Shown here: positions 34,897-46,371 of the stretch, one piece after another | Numbering within the stretch: position 1 is the stretch's first letter | Layout of the letters: each line of letters starts with the position of its first letter | From: Avena insularis | Lineage: Eukaryota > Streptophyta > Magnoliopsida > Poales > Poaceae | Direction of reading: 5' to 3' | Assembly: GCA_023614405.1 (NCBI GenBank) | Contig: CM042689.1 | Coordinates: 332,048,305-332,112,304, forward strand | Length of the DNA: 64,000 bases | Program-made: the position numbers and the translations under genes | The notes under the pieces: model-generated | Told to the model about the DNA's origin: nothing | The model's input: only the letters and a program-made list of their open reading frames with translations | The model's database searches: none

Positions 34897-36133
34897 TGAA
34901 ATGGATCGTATGGGCACCTAGAGGGGGGGTGAATAGGTGCTAACCAATTTTTAATACTTTTTCAATTTTAGGCTTGACACAAAGTAAATTCTCTAGATAT
35001 GCAACTACGAGAATTTCCCTATATGTAACCCTAACTACTAAGCACGTAAAAGAGGAGCGAGGAAACCGTAGTGGAGCACGCGGAGACACAGGGATTTGTT
35101 TTACCGCAGTTCCTTCCTTGTTAAGGGAAGTACATCTGCGTTGGAGGGGTGGGCGGTTCTAAGACCACCACGCCACAATAGGCCTCACCCTATTCTCCGA
35201 AGGATCTCGCCACGAGAGGCCTGATCCACCTTCTCCACTATTGGATCCCTTCGAGGCGGGAACCGGTGCCTTTTACAACACTATCGGGGCACACACCCAC
35301 AACCGAATTGGGGGCTCCCGAGATGACAACAATATGCCACAAGAACAAGGTTTATCAATATAAACAAAAGCGAGGATCTAGATATTTGCAAGAAATACTA
35401 AATCGGAGGTTCTTCAAATGAATGGAGAGGAGGTGAAGCGCTTGATTGCTGATGATGAAGATCGAGTTCTCCTCCTTCGATTCCCCAAGGTATGGGGCCT
35501 TTGGGTGGATCTAGGTGGAGCACTCTTGGATGAAGCTTTCAGATCCGATCTGGTCTTTTTCGAGATGAATCAAGAGTTCTGGCAGGAGGGGGATGGCTGG
35601 CTTAAATACCTCCCAGATCTGGCGTGCAGACAACTTTGGGGGCGGATTATCCGCCCCCCACTTGGGGCGGATTATCCGCCCCCTGGGAAAACTCCGCCCT
35701 AAGGGCGGATTCTCCGGGGGAAACTCCGCCCCCTCTCTGGGGCTTGCGCCTTGGTGAAGCTTGGTGAAGTTCTTGGGGCGGATAATCGCCCCCGAGGCGG
35801 ATTATCCGCCACCGAAAGTCCGGCCAAAACTCCGCCCCCTCTCTAGGGCTTGCGCCTTGGCGATGAGAAGGGGGGGCGGATTATCCGTCCCCCCTGAGGG
35901 GCGGATTATCCGGCGGGGCCGAAAAATCCGGCCAAAATTCCGCCTTCTGGGCTTGCCTGCTAGGCAAGGAGGCGGATTATCCGCCCCTGGTGGGGCCGGA
36001 TTATCCGCCCCCAAAGGCAGAGTCCTTTTCCCTTTATTCTCAAATAGAGCCGCAACACTTCAACACACATTAAATGATCCTTGGTATTGTTATCTAACAC
36101 ACAAAACACTAGGGATTAAGAAATGTTCTTTCA
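34897..36133 (-). repeat. 3' LTR of the Sirevirus
   Basis: It has seven intact CGGATTATCCG palindromes between 35641 and 36010, usually flanked by G and C runs (GGGGCGGATTATCCGCCCC). The inner end TTCTTTCA is followed by the polypurine-tract complement ATCTCCCCCTTTTTGG at 36134-36149. Confidence 0.92.
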
Positions 36134-37055
36134 ATCTCCCCCTTTTTGGTGTTAGATGACAATACTAGGATTTGCAATAAAACCGGCAAATGCCACCTTA
36201 AATAATGAAATACGCTCCCCCTAGATGTGTGCATATTTAAGATTTGCATTTGAATACAAATACCCACACTAGGGAGAACACTAATTTAAGGTTTGGGAAA
36301 AAATGTCATACCACCGGAATGAGAATATAGCCAAGGCATACATAGATAATCCCATGAATCCATATGCCATCAAATATGCTCCATAATTCCAGAATTCCAT
36401 GGGGTCCATGATAGATAAATCCAGAATTCCATGAATACCAAACATAGTACCAAACTGTGGAGTACGACATAGTCTTACACAAACAACCACAAATAGCAAC
36501 TGAGTTCACCCTAGAAAAAGGGCACAAGCAAGCAAATAAGAACGACTAAAATCGAAAAGCTTGTGCCTGACCCTTGCAAATCCACGAGACCTAATAGAAC
36601 TACTTCTCCCCCTTTGGCATCGAAACGCCAAAAAGGAAGAAGAGCGATGCTAACGCCCCTAAGCATCAAACTGAGATGGTACTACACACCCCAAATTTGC
36701 AAGAATCAAATCAATCAAAAGCCAAATTTGAGTGTGTTTCCCATAAGAACAAGAGATATGCAAGAAAATCCAACGGGACCCATGAAAAACCAACTCTTCT
36801 CAAGGAAGAGGGCGGTGGCCGAAGCCACCATGTTGGAGCGCATGGCATGACACCGCGAAGATGTATCTTGAGTTCAAAACCAATGCTCATCGATGACCCA
36901 CATATCACAAAATGATATTAAGGGAAATGATTTTACTTGCTTTCGGCATTATGGGGGGAGGGTTGGCCCAATCAATTAGGACCACACTCCCCCTATGTCT
37001 ATGCCCGCATCTAAACCAAATACATGAATAAGCGCAAGTGAGTGTGCAAGGGTAG
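36134..37055 (-). other. Sirevirus 3' non-coding region with several polypurine tracts
   Basis: On the plus strand, pyrimidine tracts followed by a short common word appear at 36134-36149 (ATCTCCCCCTTTTTGG), about 36213 (GCTCCCCCTAGATG), about 36605 (CTTCTCCCCCTTTGGC) and about 36988 (ACTCCCCCTATGTC). On the element strand these are polypurine tracts. Multiple tracts in this position are a known Sirevirus trait; the one next to the LTR should prime plus-strand synthesis. Confidence 0.8.
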
Positions 37056-40000
37056 TCAAGCCAAGCTCCTTGAATCTATGATATTTAGCTCATTCCTCAA
37101 ATAACAAAATCTTGCTTCATCAAGGGGCTTCGTGAAAATATCAGCAAGTTGGTTCTTCGTGCTCACAAAGGATAGAGCAATATCTCCACGAGCAACATGA
37201 TCCCGAATAAAGTGGTTGCGAATCTCTATATGTTTTGTTCTTGTATGCTGCACGGGATTGTAAGCAATTTTGATAGCACTTTCATTGTCGCATAAAAGAG
37301 GCACTTTGTCACAATTGACACCATATTCCTTTAAAGTTTGCCTCATCCATAACAATTGAGTACAAGCACTTGCAGCAGCAACATATTCAGCTTCAAGGTT
37401 GAGAGTGAAATACAATTGCTTTTGATGACCAACACACTAGAGACCTGCCCAAGAATTGGCATGCACCAGAGGTTGATTTCCTATCATCTTTGTCACCAGC
37501 CCAATCTGAATCAGTGTAACCACATAGAGAGAAACTTGAACCCTTGGGATACCATAGCCCAAAATTTGGGGAATGAACCAAATATCGAAAGATTCGCTTG
37601 ACTGCCACTAAGTGGCTTTCTTTAGGAATGCTTGGTACCTTGCACACACTCCTACACTTAACACGATATCGGGCCTAGATGCTCAAAGGTAAAGGAGAGA
37701 GCCGATCATGGATCGGTATACCTTTTGATCCACGTCTTTACCCTTGGGATTAAGCTCAAGATGACACTTTGTTTGCATTGGGGTAGCAACGCCATTGAGA
37801 TCTGTCATCTTGAACCTTTTGAGCATGTCTTGGATGTACTTAGCTTGATTAATAAAGGTTCCCTCTCTAAGTTGTTTGATCTCAAATCCAAGAAAGAACT
37901 GAGCTCACCCATCATGGACATCTCAAACTCGGGTCATAAGCTTTGAAAATTCATCGTTAAAAGCTTGGTTAGTAGAGCCAAAAATAATGTCATCTACATA
38001 AAGTTGGCATACAAAAAGCTCCCCATTGACCTTCTTAGTAAAAAGAGTGGGATCGATTTGCCCAACTTCGAATCCACGGTCTAGCAAAAGCTCTTTAAGG
38101 TGCTCATACCATGCACGTGGGGCTTGTTTAAGGCCATAGAGCGCCTTATCGAGTTTATAGACATGGTTCGGAAATTTGGGGTCCTCAAACCCCGGGGGCT
38201 GCTTGACGTATACTAACTCGTGTAGAGGACCATTAAGGAAAGCGCTCTTAACATCCATTTGTTGTAATTTAAAATTATGATGGGCTGCATATGCAAGAAG
38301 GATACGGATGGACTCAAGGCGAGCCACAGGAGCGTAGGTCTCGCCAAAATCAATTCCTTCTACTTGAGAGAATCCTTGAGCCACGAGTCGTGCTGTATTC
38401 CTCACAACAATGCCATTTTCATCCTGTTTGTTCTTGAAGATCCACTTGGTGCCGATAACATTGCGGCAATCCTTTGGCTTTTCTACGAGCTTCCAAACTT
38501 TGTTGCGTTCGAAGTTATTTAATTCTTCATGCATTGCAACAACCCAATCGGGGTCTTCAAGAGCATCAAAAACCTTCTTCGGTTCAACCATGGAAATGTG
38601 AGCTTGATGATCACAGAAGCTTGCAAGCTCTCTTCTAGTGGATACCCTTCGTCGTAGATCACCAACAACCTTGTCAAGAGTGTGACCTCTTAGTTCAAGG
38701 TTGCGATCAGCACGAGCCTTGCGACGGGCCTCAATGTCCTTATTATTTCTAGGAGGAGTGGATTCAATTGTTGTATCCTTGTTTTGATTACTTCCTTGCC
38801 CTTGATCTTGATCACCGTTACAGCCAGAAGATTGTTGCTGAACATTTTCTTCAGGCCCGGATAATCCGCCCCTTGGAGGGGCCGGACTATCCGGCCTGGG
38901 AGGAGAAGTACCAGAACCATCTTCCTGAGAAAGCCTGACTGGAGTTGGAGACCCAGGGCCGGATAATCCGCCCATGGGGGCCGGAGAGTCCGGCCTGGGA
39001 GCTTCAGAGTTGTTGACTTCTCCTTCGGATCCTCTGGAACGAGTTGGAGTGCCAGGGGCGGATTGTCCGCCCCTTGGAGGGGGCGGATAGTCCGGCCTAG
39101 GACTACCAGCTTGTCCAGGGGACATATGGACTTCAACAGATTATGGTGTTGGTGCAGGATTGTCTCCAACAGTGGGAGCTTGTTGATATTGTGTAGATGA
39201 GGGCTCCACATGTGTGGAGCATTGTCCTTCCCGATCCGCCACAAGGGGTTCCTCAATGGGGCAGAAAAATCCCACGCCCATTCTTCTTATGGCATCTTGG
39301 GGTATTTCAACATCTGCATCACAAACATCAACTTGCCCTACAAAGGAGCCGTTATTTTCATCGAACTCCACACTACAAGATTCTACAACAATCCCAGTGA
39401 GCTTGTTGTAGACTCTATAAGTGTGGGATTCGGCACCGTAACCAACAAAAATACCTTCTAAAGCCTTGGATTCAAATTTTGACAAACAGACACCTTTAAG
39501 AAGAAAGAAACACTTACACCCGAATACCCTGAAGTATGAGATGTTGGGTTTGTTACCGGTAAGTATTTCATATGGGGTCTTGTCCAAGATCTTCCGAAGG
39601 TAGAGCCGGTTTGATGAGTGACAAGCAGTGGATATGGCTTCAGCCCAAAAATTATAAGGAGACTTGAATTCAGCTAGCATAGATCTTGCCATATCCATCA
39701 AAGTCCGGTTCTTCCTCTTGGCTACACCATTTTGTTGAGGGGTGTACGCAGCAGAATATTGGTGTCTAATCCCCTCTTCGCTAAGAAACTCGTTTAAAGT
39801 GTAGTTCTTGAATTCTGAGCCGTTGTCACTTCTAATTGCCAAGATGGGAACATTGTGTTGACGTTGAACTTCATTGGCAAAGTCGATGATAGTTTGTTGA
39901 GTCTCACTTTTTAGCTTGAAAAAATATACCCATGTATATCTTGAGTAATCATCGACTATGACCAAGCAATATTTCTTCCCACCAAGACTTGCATGAGAAG

Positions 40001-40643
40001 GAGGACCAAATAAATCCACATGAAGTAATTCCAAGATCCTCTTTGATGACACAATAGTCTTCCTCTTGTGGGGAGAATCATGCATTTTTCCTTCAACACA
40101 AGCCCTGCAAACACGATCTTTGGCAAAAGAGACATTGTCTTTTAGTCCAAGGATGTGGCCACCCTTTTGGAGACTTTGCAAAGTTCTCATGTTGACATGG
40201 GCTAAACGGCGATGCCATAGCCAGCCCACGTCGGCCTTTCCAAATAGACACATCGGACCCGAAGTGGTTTCCCCCGAGAAGTCCACCACATACAGGTCAT
40301 TTTCGACGTATCCAACGAAAGCGACCTTTAGAGACTTGCTCCATAAGAGTACCACCAAATCATCATCGATAAAAACAGCAAAACCCATCTTGCCAAGGGC
40401 ACGAACAGAAAGAATATTGTAGCCAAGGGTCTCAACAAGCATGATGTCCACGAGAGAGATATCGTGGGCAACCACAACCTTGCCAAGACCCAATACCTGA
40501 GATTTAGACTTATCACCATAGGAGACTGTGATATTATCATGATTTGGACGCATCTCCGTGATGATCTCCTTGCTTCCAGTCATATGACTAGTGCAGCCAC
40601 TATCCAGCACCCATTTCGACCCACCGGAAGCATAGCCCTGCAA
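37056..40643 (-). pseudogene. Sirevirus pol: protease, integrase, reverse transcriptase, RNase H
   Basis: 40643-39141 holds the protease DSGCTSHM, then integrase (HRRLAHVN, then LLHVDLFGP, IVDDYSRY, RSDNGSEF). After one in-frame TAA (39141-39143) the same frame continues at 39125-37923: a proline-rich spacer, then reverse transcriptase ([31 protein letters not shown]). A frameshift near 37920 and others near 37650 and 37415 break the rest; RNase H appears in 37647-37393 (YTDSDWAGD) and 37415-37056 (EAEYVAAASA, LCDNESAI, ADIFTKPL). Apart from these lesions the enzyme motifs are intact. Confidence 0.9.
38858..39094 (-). repeat. CGG-N5-CCG motif array inside the pol spacer
   Basis: Six near-palindromes occur in 237 bases: CGGATAATCCG at 38858 and 38960, CGGACTATCCG at 38883, CGGAGAGTCCG at 38982, CGGATTGTCCG at 39059 and CGGATAGTCCG at 39084. 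They match the LTR palindrome and encode a Pro/Gly-rich stretch (motifs such as RPDYPPP and GGLSGP) between integrase and reverse transcriptase. Confidence 0.85.
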
Positions 40644-40648
40644 GAAAA

Positions 40649-43114
40649 TTACTCCTTGGTTTTAGGTACCCATTTTTCAATGGGTCCTTTCATGTTAGTA
40701 ACAAGGGTCTTTGGGACCCAAATAGACCAAGCAATATATTCATCAAAAGGACCAACATAATAAGCATAAACATCGCCATAGTCATCACAAAAGAGTTCAT
40801 AATTCGGATTATGAGACCCTGCAAAACCAATATTATTAGTCTTGTCTTTTGTGACAACCTTCTCAGCATTGCTTGTCTTTAATTGCACATTCTTAGTCTT
40901 GTTCTTCTTGGTTTTCTTCTTCTTGGACTTGGTGACATACCCAAGTCCCTCTTTACCATGATTTGACCTTTGCTTGCCAAGGACTTCATCAAGCACACCT
41001 TTGTCCTTTGTAGTGATGTCCTTGATCACTTCTTTTTCCACACTAGCATTTTTCTTGTTACTATATGTTGAGTTGGACGAGCTAGGAGTATCATATTTGG
41101 CCAATGGACTTTGAAGCTGATCATGTGACTCATTGAGAATAGAGAACTCGTTTTTCAACGCCTTGTGAGCATTGTCAAGTTTCTCCAATTCCTCAGAGAG
41201 TCTATCATGAGCAGCCCCAAAGTCAATCCTTTCCTTCTTTAACTTCTTTGCCTTGGTGACAGCATTGTCACGTTCCTTAACGAGTTTAGTCACAATTTAT
41301 TCATGTGACTCTTCCATAGACTCAAGCCTCTCTTCAAGAGAGACCCGAGCTTCTTCTTCTTCAAGGGCATTTTTTAGGGATGCAATTTCCATTGCATCCT
41401 CCCTTTCAATTCTACCCTTTTCTTCGAGGAGTGCTTCGTTTTGGGCCAGCTGATCCATAAGAGCCTCAAAACGAACTTTGTGCTCACCTTGCAAGTTAGT
41501 ATAGAAATAATCTAAAGCAATAATCTCTTCTTTAACCTTAAGACTAGCAGGATCATCCATGTCTATCATAGCCTTGGGAAAAGAAGAGTTAGAAGAAGTT
41601 ACCTCGGAGCTTCTTGCCATGAGGCAAGTAGCATTCTTGTTGATGATGTTTTCGTTCGGAGAGTCGAAGAGAGATGTTGATGTAGATGTGGTGGCTATAG
41701 CAGCCACCTCTTGAGAGCTATCGTCCTCGTCCTCATCTTCACTCCCCGATGAATATTCTCCTTGAGCCACTAGAACAATCTTTGGTTGCTTCTTGAAAGG
41801 AGCATTCTTCTTTACAAACTGTTTCTTACGTGGAGCTTTTGATTTGTCCTTGAAAATGAGTCTTCCTCCATTATCCTCTCTACTTTGATATGGACACTCA
41901 GCTACGGCGTACCGGTCACCACAATTAAAGCATGTTCTCAGCTTGGGACCATTTTCTTTTCTTCCATAGGCTCCACTCTTGCGATCTAGTTCAGCTTTAG
42001 CCTTGGCTGGATCTTTCCAAAAGTTTCTTGCATAAAGAGCCAAGTATTGTCCGTGGATCCTTTTTATATCTTTGGGACAGTCCAGACCTTCTACCGCATA
42101 TTCATCATGATCAATCAAATTAGTCTTCAAGGCCATGTTGACCCCCTTTTGCATCCCCATAGCTCGAGCACGAGCATCTTCGGCATTCTTGGCAGCCACT
42201 TTGAAGGCGGCCATTTCTTGCATTACCTCATTGGATGACATGAGGTGATAGTTATGCCTACCTTGGAGACTTTTCAAATCTGTGGGCTCAAATGGCATAA
42301 GAGCACTGACATACTTGCGCTTGATCCAAGCATCATCAACATGAGTCAGACCGTGGTTTCTGAAGGTTGTGGCTATTGCCTTGAGCCTCCTATACATGTC
42401 CTCGTGGTCTTCTCCATCCAGCATATAAAATCCTTCATCTTCATTGCTCAAGGCATCATATCTATTCCTTCTCATACTTTCATTTCCGATGAAGAGCTCG
42501 GTGAGAGCATCCCAAGCTTCTTTAGCTGTGCTAAGATGCTGAATGTGTGGCATGTCTTTGTCACCCACACCAAGTTGTATCATGTGTAGAGCTGTAGCAT
42601 TGAGTTGGCTATCGACCACTTCTCTTCTTGTGAGATTGTTAGGATTTCCAACGTGAAGACCATTTTCGATGATCTTCCACAACTCTATGGAGGAACTGCA
42701 CACATGAGATTTCATCAACAATTGCCATTGAGAGAAAGTATATGCTGAAAGTTTGGGTGGATCACCCCTATTATGTATATGTGGGTGAGGAATAGGCGGA
42801 TCAGGGGAATACACATGAGAAACCTCATTGTATCCATCCTTACCGCTATCCTTTTTCGAGGAGGAGCTCTTGCTAGTATCATCACCTACCACTTCGTTAT
42901 CTTTGGAAACAATTTTACCTGTTTCCTTGGATTGCGGAGTGGTATCCTTAGAGTTAGATGGAGGTGATGTTGTAGATGTGGAGAGACGCATTATCAATTG
43001 ACGCATCTCTTCCATCTTAGCCTCCATTGAACTCACCAAGGTTGTTTCCAACGTCTTGAGATCGTTCATGGTGACTACCTCCGGAGCATCACTCCCATCT
43101 CCCTTGGAACCCAT
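40649..43114 (-). pseudogene. Sirevirus gag
   Basis: It begins MGSKGDGSDAPEVV. The Gag core (LWKIIENGLHVGNP, then AKEAWDALTELFIG) lies in the first 250 residues. The zinc knuckle is CFNCGDRYAVAEC near residue 390, which lacks the expected His and is one residue short. A long coiled-coil-prone Glu/Lys region follows. A single in-frame TAA (41297-41299) interrupts it, and the same frame continues to 40649 with a lysine-rich tail (KSKKKKTKKNKTK). The following pol frame differs by a shift. Gag would form the particle. Confidence 0.85.
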
Positions 43115-43152
43115 ACTTCTCTTAGGCGGTTAAGCCCGAAATAAGAGCCGAG

Positions 43153-43164
43153 GCTCTGATACCA
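43153..43164 (-). other. Primer binding site (tRNA-Met type) of the Sirevirus
   Basis: On the minus strand this reads TGGTATCAGAGC, two bases inside the 5' LTR, and it sets the element orientation. Confidence 0.9.
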
Positions 43165-43166
43165 AT

Positions 43167-44406
43167 TGAAATGGATCTTATGGGAACCTAGAGGGGAGGG
43201 TGAATAGGTGCTAACCAATTTTTAATACCTTTTCAATTTTAGGCTTGACTCAAAGTAAATTCTCTAGATATGCAACTACGAGAATTTCCCTATATGTAAC
43301 CCTGACTACTAAGCACGTAAAAGAGGAGTGAGGAAACCGTAGTGGAGCACGCGGAGACACAGGGATTTGTTTTACCACAGTTCCTTCCTTGTTAAGGGAA
43401 GTACATCTGCGTTGGAGGGGTGGGCGGTTCTATACCACCACGCCACAATAGGCCTCACCCTATTCTCCGATGGATCTCGCCACGAGAGGCCTGATCCACC
43501 TTCTCCACTATTGGATCCCTTCGAGGCGGGAATCGGTGCCTTTTACAACACTATCGGGACACACACCCACAACCGAATTGGGGGCTCCCGAGATGACAAC
43601 AAGCTGCCACAAGAACAAGGTTTATCAATATAAACAAAAGCGAGGATCTAGATATTTGCAAGAAATACTAGATCGGAGGTTCTCCAAATGAATGGAGAGG
43701 AGGTGAAGCGCTTGATTGCTGATGATGAAGATCGAGTTCTCCTCCTTCGATTCCCCAAGGTATGGGGCCTTTGGGTGGATCTAGGTGGAGCACTCTTGGA
43801 TGAAGCTTTCAGATCTGATCTGGTCTTTTTCGAGATGAATCAAGAGTTCGGCAGAGGGGATGGCTGGCTTAAATACCCCTCCCGGATCTGTTGCACAACT
43901 TTGGGGCGGATTATACTTCACTTGGGGCGGATTATCCGCCCCCTGGGAAAACTCCGCCCCAAGGACGGATTCTCCGGGGGAAACTCTTCCCCCTCTCTGG
44001 GGCTTGCGCCTTGGTGAAGCTTGGTGAAGTTCTTTGGGGCGGAGAATCCGGCCCCCCTGAGGGGCGGATTATCCGGCCAGACCGAAAAGTCCGGCCAAAA
44101 CTCCGCCCCCTCTCTGGGGCTTGCGCCTTGGCGATGGCGAGGCGGATTATCCGCCCCCGAGGCGGATTATCTGGCGGGGCCGGAAAATCTGGCCAAAATT
44201 CCTCCCCCCTTCTAGGGCTTGCGCCTGCTTGGGCAAAGGGAGGGGCAGATTATCCACCCCTGGTGGGGCCGGATTATCCGCCCCCAAAGGCAGAGTCCTT
44301 TTCCCTTTATTCTCAAATAGAGCTGCAACACTTCAACACACATTAAATGATCCTTGGTATTGTTATCTAACACACAAAACACTAGGGATTAAGAAATGTT
44401 CTTTCA
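43167..44406 (-). repeat. 5' LTR of the Sirevirus
   Basis: This is the promoter-side LTR, because the primer site is adjacent at 43153-43164. It has four intact CGGATTATCCG palindromes between 43900 and 44285, plus several altered copies (CGGATTATACT, CGGATTATCTG, CAGATTATCCA). Confidence 0.92.
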
Positions 44407-44411
44407 CCGGC

Positions 44412-46371
44412 GATGGCCCCCGCGGCGATGGCTGCGCCGGAGATTGGTGAGGCGACGGAGCCGGGTGAGGCGACAAAGACGGCTGCCGCGGGGGCGACGA
44501 CCTCGCTGGAGACGGGTGAGCGGCGGCGAAGATGGCCTTGGCGTCTGATTTCGAAGCACGATACATTCCTTCGGCCATAGAATGGTGACGTTTTTTGCGT
44601 CTCCCAGTACAGTCACATCCCCTTCACCTGCAGGGTAGTGAAGATCCAAAACTTCAAAGGTGGGCATGATTTCATCCACCCCGAAAATAGCGTAGCCCTC
44701 TGGAACCGGACGATAGTGGTAAGTTGGTGTGAGTCCAATTGGTAAGGCATAGCCGACCGCCACCTTCATTGATATGTTCACAACTTTGACATGTAGCTCG
44801 CAGTGTGTCATCTCTGTGATATCATCCACTGGGTAGCCAACCGGAGCCATCGTCGGTGCACCATCGTCATCGCCATTGTCATCACCCAGGATCTCGGTGG
44901 AAGCCACACTGCTTTTTCGATTATTCGATAGGCCGGTAGCATCGAATGCAGTGTGCTGCTGAGATGGGCCGGTAGTACTTTGCTCTTTAAGTGCATTAAT
45001 TTCATCTTGTTGTTGCTTTAATCGTTCTTCAATTAAACGCATTCGCTCTTTCTGACTATCTACTTCAACTTCCGCCCTGTCCTTTCTCCTCTGACTGCTT
45101 CTATCAGGATATTTCTTCCTCTCTTCGGGAAACCCGGTCCTCCATGGTTGGGAGCCTCTTGTGCCTCGTGTTCGTCCATCATGTTCCTTATTTCCAAGGG
45201 CGAGTGTGAGCTCATCATTCTCTCTATCGGGAATGAAGTACCCATCTTTAACAGCTTTTACTGCTTTTCTCATCCTCTCGATTGACAAGGGGTCTTCTTT
45301 ATGTCGTATGTTATATATACACCTCCCTTCCGAGTCCAACGTGCCCCCATGCCCGTAAAACCAATTCCTTGCACGTTCTACCCAATCGCATCTCTGGGGT
45401 GATCTTTTTAGCACGCAGTTCATTCTCAAGTTTCTCCCACTTAGGAATGCCAGCCCTGTAGCCACCTTGCCCCATAGTATGGTGATACTTCTTGTTAGCA
45501 GCATTCAGCTTATTCGTTATAGACATTTTCTTAGCTTTTTCTGATTTCTTGTATTCCACAAACTCAGCCCAGAATGGTTTTATCTTCTCAAACTGAATAT
45601 TCTTGAAATCGGGAGTCTTCTCTTTCACGACATAGTCAAGGTGCAATCTTTTCTTCCAGTTGGTGAAACACTGGGCCATCTTCTTCAAAGCCCACTCCCT
45701 GACCTTAGCCTCCATGGCTCTCCCATGTTGTAAGGCGTCCTCAACTGGATCCTCTGCATTTGGATCCAGCTCTATCTTCGGTAGTTTGAAATTAACCATG
45801 AGCCTCTTCCACAGTAAATCTTTGGCGTGGTTAGGGACAAATAAACATGTTCCCTCTTCATCCGCATTAGCGGGCCTATTCCAATTTCTAATGGTGATTG
45901 GGATTAAGTCCCTAACGATTACTCCGCATTGTGCCACAAATTTGTTTGCGACAACTTCGGGAGCCGTCGGTTTGCCGTCTTCAGCGACATATTCGATCCT
46001 GAACCTCTCATGGTCTTGCAACTTTTTGGTTGGGCCTCGTCTACTCTTTTCAGTAGATTCCTTCGATCCGGAGGGCTAAAAGAAGAAAGATCGCCGTTAC
46101 TATTTCTATATAGATAGCAGATGATTAATTAATGAATTGATTATATTACATGCACCTCGCCGGAGCGGTCGTCTTCTCGATTACACAAGGCATCGCCTTC
46201 TCCCTCGCGGAAGGCAACACCTTCAACCTCAAACAAGTCGTCTATTCCGGTAAAAAGAGGATCACCCTCACCGGAGTTGTTCAGAAACGTTGATACGTCT
46301 AAATTTTCTTCCCCACGGATCACACCTTGGATCAACTCTTCCTTTTCTTCGTCTCTGACGTGTGGGTCCAT
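44412..46371 (-). pseudogene. CACTA gene, 5' part: Ptta-type transposase and DUF8039-like domain
   Basis: The likely start is 46371 (MDPHVRDEEKEELIQGV), an acidic first exon to 46141. After an intron near 46140-46075, 46021-45311 has RFRIEYVAEDGKPTAPE, NKFVAQCGVIVRDLIP and RWVxxNWK-like WKKRLH, as in the plant transposase (Ptta/En/Spm) family. The frame shifts near 45400 into 45504-44404 (VERARNWFYGHGGTLD, then a coiled coil around RMRLIEERLKQQQDEI, then VGYALPIG and FGVDEIMPTFEVLDL of the DUF8039 kind). The Sirevirus then interrupts it, and the last codons in that frame run into the LTR. With 33106-34849 it forms one broken CACTA gene. Confidence 0.75.

Larger units (their letters stand above)
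34897..44406 (-). mobile_element. Sirevirus-type Copia retrotransposon
   Basis: LTRs of 1237 bp (34897-36133) and 1240 bp (43167-44406) begin TGAAATGGATC and end GAAATGTTCTTTCA. The 5-base duplication CCGGC lies at 34892-34896 and 44407-44411. The primer site (TGGTATCAGAGC on the minus strand) is at 43153-43164. Several CTCCCCCTTT-like tracts upstream of the 3' LTR and the palindrome-rich LTRs are Sirevirus hallmarks. Gag and pol are long but carry in-frame stops and frameshifts. The LTRs remain close (five differences in the first 100 bases that I compared), so this is the younger of the two large Copia insertions. It split the CACTA gene. Confidence 0.93.
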
